From the NCBI GenBank assembly GCA_963693315.1, contig OY856188.1:197709758-197773757 (forward strand): DNA of 64,000 nt, in the 5' to 3' direction. Position numbers and translations under genes: made by a program. The DNA is from Diogma glabrata. Its lineage: Eukaryota; Arthropoda; Insecta; Diptera; Cylindrotomidae. A model generated the notes under the pieces. That model had not been told where the DNA came from. It searched no databases and worked only from the letters and a program-made list of their open reading frames with translations. Positions 58,600-64,000 of this stretch are shown piece after piece. Position 1 is the first letter of the stretch. Each line of letters begins with the position of its first letter.

Positions 58600-58812
58600 T
58601 AATAAACGGTAAAAACTTGCATATTCTAAAGCGCCCTACAGTCTACAGACAATCCGACGGTGGGACAGATTTGGTTGGATTGGATGTAAAATCGGATAGT
58701 GTGTATGCATGTCTTCCCGATAAAATTAAGTTGGATGTGTCGGATGGAAATTCCATCCGACCGTCCGACCAACCAAACAAATCGGATGGTGTATATTATT
58801 GTCGGACGATTT
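58600..58812. repeat. Foldback of TCGGATGG words
   Basis: Repeated TCGGATG/CATCCGA words in both orientations, centred on GTCGGATGGAAATTCC-ATCCGAC (58739-58762). Outer words are ACAATCCGACGG and GTCGGACGATT. A 158-residue ORF (58506-58982) crosses it but is a chance frame. Confidence 0.65.
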
Positions 58813-59118
58813 TAATTCAATTGAGTAAGAAATTTCATAGAATGAGAAACAAAGAAAATTTTAGAAAAGTATTTTTGTATATATATGAATTAATAAAAAA
58901 AAAAGTTTTTAATCAAATTTTCAAAAGACAAAATGGCGGATCAAATATGGCGGCCAACTTTTCAAAAATTGCCCAACTTTGAAATAAAAAATATACCATC
59001 TTATTCTACAAAAAATTTTAAGTCGAAAATAAATGTTATAATTTTTTTTAAAACCTACCGTTATCGAGATAAAAATTCATAAAGTTCAAATATTGATAAT
59101 ATACGTATTTACTATTTA

Positions 59119-59642
59119 GACTGTGTTCCAATCCATGCTATTTAGTACTAAAAATTCTAAATTGAAATCGTCAAAAATTTAGTTGACTATTTCTTCCATT
59201 TAATTCTAAATGTTTGACGATATTTGTTTTTTGAAATTTTAAATATATGGCAAAGCTGAATTGTCATTGTGTTGGAATTTTTATTAGTTTTTTTTGTCAT
59301 TTTCTACTAACTTGGAACATAGTTTCAATTTCATATTTATTATGATAAGAGACTGTCCCATTTGTAAGTTTTTGTGATTTTGCATGCCTTATTTTAAAAT
59401 AACGAAAACACAGCGTAATTTATAATCATATAATATAGCAAATCAATGTTTTATATTGAACTCTCCTCGCCGGACAGACCTATATAATTCTAGTTTTTAG
59501 CATTAAATGAAAAAAACAAACAAAACAAAGTTTAACTGTCAATTTTGAATATATTTGAATTGGAACAATGAAATTGCGAATTTGACACCTTTAGTACAAT
59601 TTAGAAGTTTTGGTACTCAATAGCATGGATTGAAACACAGTC
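59119..59642. mobile_element. PIF/Harbinger-like MITE with TTA duplication
   Basis: Terminal inverted repeats of about 46 bp, GACTGTGTTCCAATCCATGC with following TATTTAGTAC on the left, mirrored on the right with four or so mismatches. They are flanked by TTA at 59116-59118 and 59643-59645. A 3-bp TWA duplication is characteristic of PIF/Harbinger, though this terminus is not the commonest one. 524 bp; no transposase. Confidence 0.85.
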
Positions 59643-59989
59643 TTAATTTTTAATTCATTCGTTTTTAGCTGGATTTAAGATTTAATTATAACAACTAATC
59701 GATATCAATTAGGTTCTTAAAGTCGTTAAGTACGTAAGAATTTCATGTCAGGTTTTCTTTATTTATATCTTAATTTAGTATTTTTATCAAAAATAGTAAA
59801 TATAAACTCCAATAAATACAGAACATATGAAAAAACTAGAATATTGAGAACTGTATATACATTAAAACACTTTATAGATCTCGTATGAGCTAGAATTGGA
59901 GTAAGGATTCGCTCTTATTTAACCGTCGTTTAAAGTAATTAAATAATAAAAAAAAATAAATAAGTGATGAAGAAGTTTCAACTTTGAAA

Positions 59990-60120
59990 TTGTCATCGCC
60001 TCAACGGCGTAATCGATAGCGTGTCTGCCTAAGGATTCAAGCCGGGCACTGACGAGGGTAGGTTCGAATCCCATCCGAAACACGAAAAATGTGAATCGGA
60101 GTTTTTTTCTGAGAAACTTT
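59990..60120 (+). repeat. tRNA-derived SINE head
   Basis: tRNA-like stretch with a box-A-like TAATCGATAGCG (60010-60021) and a perfect box B GGTTCGAATCC (60061-60071), whose T-arm GGTAGG...CCATCC can pair. It is followed by AACACGAAAAATGTGAATCGG. A canonical tRNA cloverleaf does not form (long anticodon/variable region), so SINE is the better reading. The 70-residue minus ORF over it is incidental. Confidence 0.72.
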
Positions 60121-60394
60121 AAACCATACATTTGAATTGAAAAAATTCCAATTACTTCTTTACTTACTTGAGTTTAATTGATCTCAAAAATCCAAAGTAG
60201 TTAAATAATGTTTTTGCTGTAAATTCTTTAAAATCTCCTTTTTAAATTATTTTCAATAATCCCTTATATTTTTGTGAGAAATTCAACTCAATAATCTTTG
60301 TGAATCATTACAACTTTTTCAATTCGAAATTAGTTTATTGGGGTTTTCCAGAATAAACCTGACAGTTTTTAACTTTAAAACGCAGGATTTCTCT

Positions 60395-60490
60395 TTATAT
60401 GTGTTTTGGTTAGGATTCGAACACATAACCTCATCAGCGCTAACGTTCGAATCCTCTAGCATTGTAATAAGCAAGCTATTACATGTGCTT
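60395..60490 (-). repeat. tRNA-derived SINE head, second copy
   Basis: Minus strand: GGATTCGAACGTTAGCGCTG, ATGAGG, box B GTGTTCGAATCC (plus-strand 60413-60424) and CCAAAACACAT, which align with the SINE head at 59990-60120 read in the opposite direction. Box A is degenerate. Diverged copy of the same or a sister family. Confidence 0.62.
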
Positions 60491-60564
60491 CTATTTTCCA
60501 TCCTCCTTACCTATAGTAATATCCTATAGAGATCTTCATATTCAATCATCTTCTTACATACATT

Positions 60565-61880
60565 TTTTTTGCTTTTTAGAATCAGTAGGTCCTAAAACGT
60601 CAAGAAATGCCAAAAAATGGAGGTAAGAATTTCACTTTTGGCTCGAGACCAGCCGGCCGGCCAGACGTCACAACCGACGATATCCAGAAAACGGCTAAGG
60701 GATTTCAAGAATTTTTGTTTCTAAAAATAGGTAATACTCACTGGAAAGAGCCAAAGTGACGACGTGTTCGATAGCTGTCCCGGAAGTGTGTCAAAAAAAT
60801 TGTCAAGTGTGCAAGGAAATTAGCATATTTTTGGCTTAGAAACGTTCATTTTGGGTGATTACGAGTAGGAACATTGAATTTGGAAAAATCTTGATGGTCG
60901 GGATTGGTATGTGAGACCAAAATCTAGATTATTGCATTATAAGTTTGTCAAAAAAATTTTGTCAAGTGTGTCAAAAGAATGATTTTTATTTTTTTTTACC
61001 CAATTTTTTGGCAAAAAATGAAATTAATTATTTGTATGGCATGAAATGTAATCGGCAATGAAATTGGACAAGCAAATTTTTGATTTTGTTATAATTTTTG
61101 GAATATTTTAGAAATTACGAAAAAAGTTTGTATTTTTGATTTTGTAAGAATTTTCGGACTATTTTTAGAGTTTAAATTTCAAATTTTTGTTTAAATTTTT
61201 GATTTTATTATAATTTTGAAGAAAGTTTGTGTTTTTGAGTTTGTTATAATTTATGCGATATTTTTAGAATTTTGGAAAAAGTTTTTTGAATTTTGAATTT
61301 TTGAAATATATTTAGATCTTTAGAAAAAGTTTCAATTTTTGATTTTGTAATAATTTTTGGAATATTTTTAGAACTTTGAAAAAGTTTGTATTTTTGATTT
61401 AGTTAAAATTTTTGCAATATTTTAAGAATATTGGAAAAAGTTTCAATTTTTGATTTTTTTTATAATTTTTGCAATATTTTTAGAATTCTAAAAAAAGTTT
61501 CAATCTTTGATTTTGTTATAATTTTTGGAATATTTTTTTTGAAAAATAGTTTGAATTTTTTTTTTATTATAATTTTAAGAATATTTTTGGAATTTTGAAA
61601 TAAATATGAATTTTTGATTATGTAATATTTTCTCGAAAATCTAAATGGACGGGTTTGAGTAGTTTGCTGATTGTGTCATCTTTTCACTAAATTATGTTAA
61701 TTTATGATTTGTTATAATTTTTCGGCAACGTACATATTGATGTTTCGTATTAGTTTTGTAATAAATTTCTAAACAGAGTTAAAAAAATACATGTACTTTG
61801 ACAGAGTTTTATGTTTGATAAACATCGCTGCCCAAAACTAAAAGGTTTTTGCCGAAAACTTTATAAAAATCCTTAACCCA
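60565..61880 (-). mobile_element. Repeat M, inverted copy, with minisatellite
   Basis: The reverse complement of 60661-61880 follows 16895-18070 block by block: GTGACGTC(T/C), CGAACACGTCGTC, the CCCGACCATC word, the TTGACACACTTGAC words, the ~60-bp AT-rich tandem array (61070-61620), ATTAACATAATTTAGTGAAA and GGGCAGCGATG. The end module 60565-60652 (AAACGTCAAGAAATGCC, TTCACTTTTGGCTC) is in the opposite relative orientation to the 18-kb copy. A GC-rich CCAGCCGGCCGGCCAG palindrome lies at the junction (60650-60665). Confidence 0.8.
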
Positions 61881-64000
61881 GACCGAAGTCTTGATAGCTC
61901 TAGAGCTGTGAGATTTCAGGCCCTTCATATTTTTATTATTAGATTAGCCATATTGTCAAACATGTCATTTCGTATCGTACCGTACCCGAAACTTAACAAT
62001 AATATTGCAAGAATTTAAATCGATATAATAAAGCTATATAAGAGTTGATCATACGCTTAACAAGTATCTTAACAAATACCTTCATATAAATCTCATATTT
62101 TACCTTAAAGAAATTAACTAATAATCTTTTTCCGTCCAATCATTTCAGCTATCCATTACAATAACAATGTCAGTGACACCTGAAACGAAAAAAAAAACAT
62201 TATTAAATTTATTATATCTTGAAGCTAACATACGTTGAAGATTGATTTATTTAGGCCTGAATTTTTCATTCAAATCTTGTTGTTTTCCGTTGATCAAATA
62301 TATAAGATAAAGTCCGAACGTAACCTTATATTCAACTACTGAATTTAATAAAGATTTTTTTGACAATAGTTAAAATAGTAATAAATAACAAATTCCAAGA
62401 TGAATAAATACAGATCAAATTTCTATTTCTTTGTATGGTAATGCTGAGAATCAAAATAAAAACAAATAAATTTTCTAAACGATCATAAAGAATTTTTATA
62501 TGAAGATAAATAATTTTTATTCAAAATATTGTATTAATGATTTTGACAGTAATTCATTATATGCTCACCACCAGATGGTCTTACAATGTTTTTTTTTAAT
62601 TTGATTTTAATTTGTTGTTGAATTATAAAATGATCGTGATCACGATAGTAAAATTATTTTGTAATATTTTTATGATTTGGTAGAATTTTATAAGAAATTT
62701 GATCTGTTTGATTTTTTATTATTAAATAAACATAAACTTACATAAAGTCATGTTCTTTAAGTTAGCTTACGGGTGACTATAAATATATATAAGAACATGA
62801 AAATGGTTGTGAGCAAGCATTGTTTTAAGATGGTTTTCTTTCGTTGTTTTATTCACATTTCAATTGGTTATTTAAAAAAACTTTTAATAATCCAACAAAA
62901 TCTATTCAAACAATTATTTTAATTAAAATGCAATCAATTTCTAATAAAATTAAATTTTTTATATTTATATTTCTTGCATAACAATCGTAAATTATTAATC
63001 CAATTTATACAACAAAATCAATAATATTCACAAAAAAGCCTAAGTACAATAAATTGGTTTGTAAAAAACATACTCAGAAAGCACTAATAATGGGTTTGGT
63101 TGTCTATTCTTAATTTTGAAAAGCTACTCATTTATCAACCTTTCCTTATGTATATTTTTTTTTCTTAATTATGAAAATTAAAGTCGAAAATTAAATAAGA
63201 ATTAAAATAAAATGGAAATCGATTTAAAAAATTTAATAATTGATCGATTATTTAAATTTGCTTTTATTTTTATTTTGGTAATTCTTTCATTTTTGATTAT
63301 TATTAAGATGTAAATTATTTGAAAAGAGTCTTAAGATCTTTGTTTTATATGATCGACAAGAAAATGTTTTGTAAGTATTATAAAATGAGCGAAGAATAAA
63401 GAAAATAGATATTAATTTGTATATGTTATGAATTAAGTGTTTTACAAGAACAATTTATAATGTGTTTAAAACTTAAAGATTTTTGTTACAGTTAACTTTT
63501 TCTATACTAAAATAAAACGTGATTGTAATTTTTTTTATAGCTGTTATAATTTACTTTTACTTTATTTACAAAAAAAAAAGATTCAAGATGTATTGAAGTT
63601 CAAGAACGATCAAAAAATTATGTATCTTCTTCTTATATCATTATTTTTTTCTTAAATATTTTGACATGTTATATTTTTATTCGTATTGTATAAGGTGAGA
63701 TAGTAACAGATGTTTTGATTTTTATGTTAGGTTTGTGGTCACGATATTGTAAGTGGTTTTTAAAACTGATTTAATGTTTTATGTTTTTAGGAGATTACCG
63801 AATCACCGTTTTTTATGTGAGAAATTATGTTTGCAGAAATTGAAAGTCAACTAATAAACTTCTTTGAAGTTCATCAGTTTTGAATGACAAGAGATGGTTT
63901 AACGAGAAAATTTAAGGATAGTGTTAATAAAGAAACAATTGTTTTTTTGGACTGGGGGGGAGAAATGTTGTAAACTATTTTGCAACAATTCTGATATAAT
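61881..64000. other. AT-rich stretch, no gene recognised
   Basis: The last 2.1 kb is AT-rich with no ORF, repeat partner or RNA-like structure that I can support. A run of seven G residues lies at 63954-63960. Confidence 0.55.

Noticed and set aside
58506..58982. 158-residue ORF with a hydrophobic N-terminus
   Set aside because: It runs through the TCGGATGG foldback and low-complexity DNA on both sides. The hydrophobic start comes from a T-rich stretch.
60050..60095. Hammerhead-ribozyme-like core (CTGACGAG, stem, GAAAC) in the SINE head
   Set aside because: The stem is simply the tRNA T-arm, the base expected to be U before the cleavage site is A, and no stem I forms. The second copy lacks the GAAA. 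Probably coincidence.

Overview
The window looks like AT-rich, non-coding DNA from an arthropod, most likely an insect. The basis is heavy A/T background with microsatellites, no operons or bacterial-style genes, and dense remains of eukaryotic transposons (APE-type LINEs, Ty3/Gypsy, hAT, Helitron-type helicase, TA- and TTA-flanked MITEs, tRNA-derived SINEs). The species cannot be fixed from the sequence. I find no complete host gene. The best host-like candidates are an apparently spliced minus-strand fragment (30.3-30.9 kb) and a broken THAP-domain exon (35.4-35.8 kb).

Layout. 0-9 kb: microsatellites, a LINE fragment running into a GA tract, a dispersed repeat opened by a 1.1-kb palindrome, a broken Helitron-type helicase end, and a foldback (8575-9082) that split another repeat and left a 9-bp direct repeat. 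10.2-12.7 kb: a broken LINE (LINE-A) with its RT fingers deleted. 15-18 kb: foldbacks and a repeat with an internal ~60-bp minisatellite, whose inverted partner lies at 60.6-61.9 kb. 19-22.8 kb: a hAT transposase pseudogene split by a SINE-like cluster and by a foldback of ATCGAAAA-type words. 23.0-26.1 kb: LINE-B, on the minus strand, with one uninterrupted 1007-residue endonuclease/RT frame; it is the only intact large ORF here. 28.9-30 kb: a palindromic repeat and a ~95-bp direct-repeat block.

31.6-45.7 kb: a Ty3/Gypsy element whose right LTR, polypurine tract, integrase, RNase H, RT, protease and gag can all be read. A 28-nt match to the LTR end at 31.6 kb suggests that its left end lies there. 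The intervening DNA holds a second hAT pseudogene, a TIR element, the THAP exon and a third LINE (LINE-C). Inside gag-pol sit a 1.9-kb foldback and a 662-bp TA-flanked MITE. 46.6-51.5 kb: a hAT-type foldback with near-perfect 8-bp target duplication, carrying a fourth LINE (LINE-D) and a second palindrome.

52.5-58.9 kb: a cluster of very short hairpins (about 90-155 bp). Several have unrelated stems but share a nearly identical GC-rich apex, CTCGG(C/T)TA(G/A)CGCCTCG. This is the least explained signal in the window. 59-64 kb: a Harbinger-like MITE with TTA duplication, two tRNA-derived SINE heads, the inverted minisatellite repeat, then featureless AT-rich DNA.

All assignments rest on reading translations and repeats by eye. 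No database search or alignment was run, so repeat and pseudogene borders are approximate.
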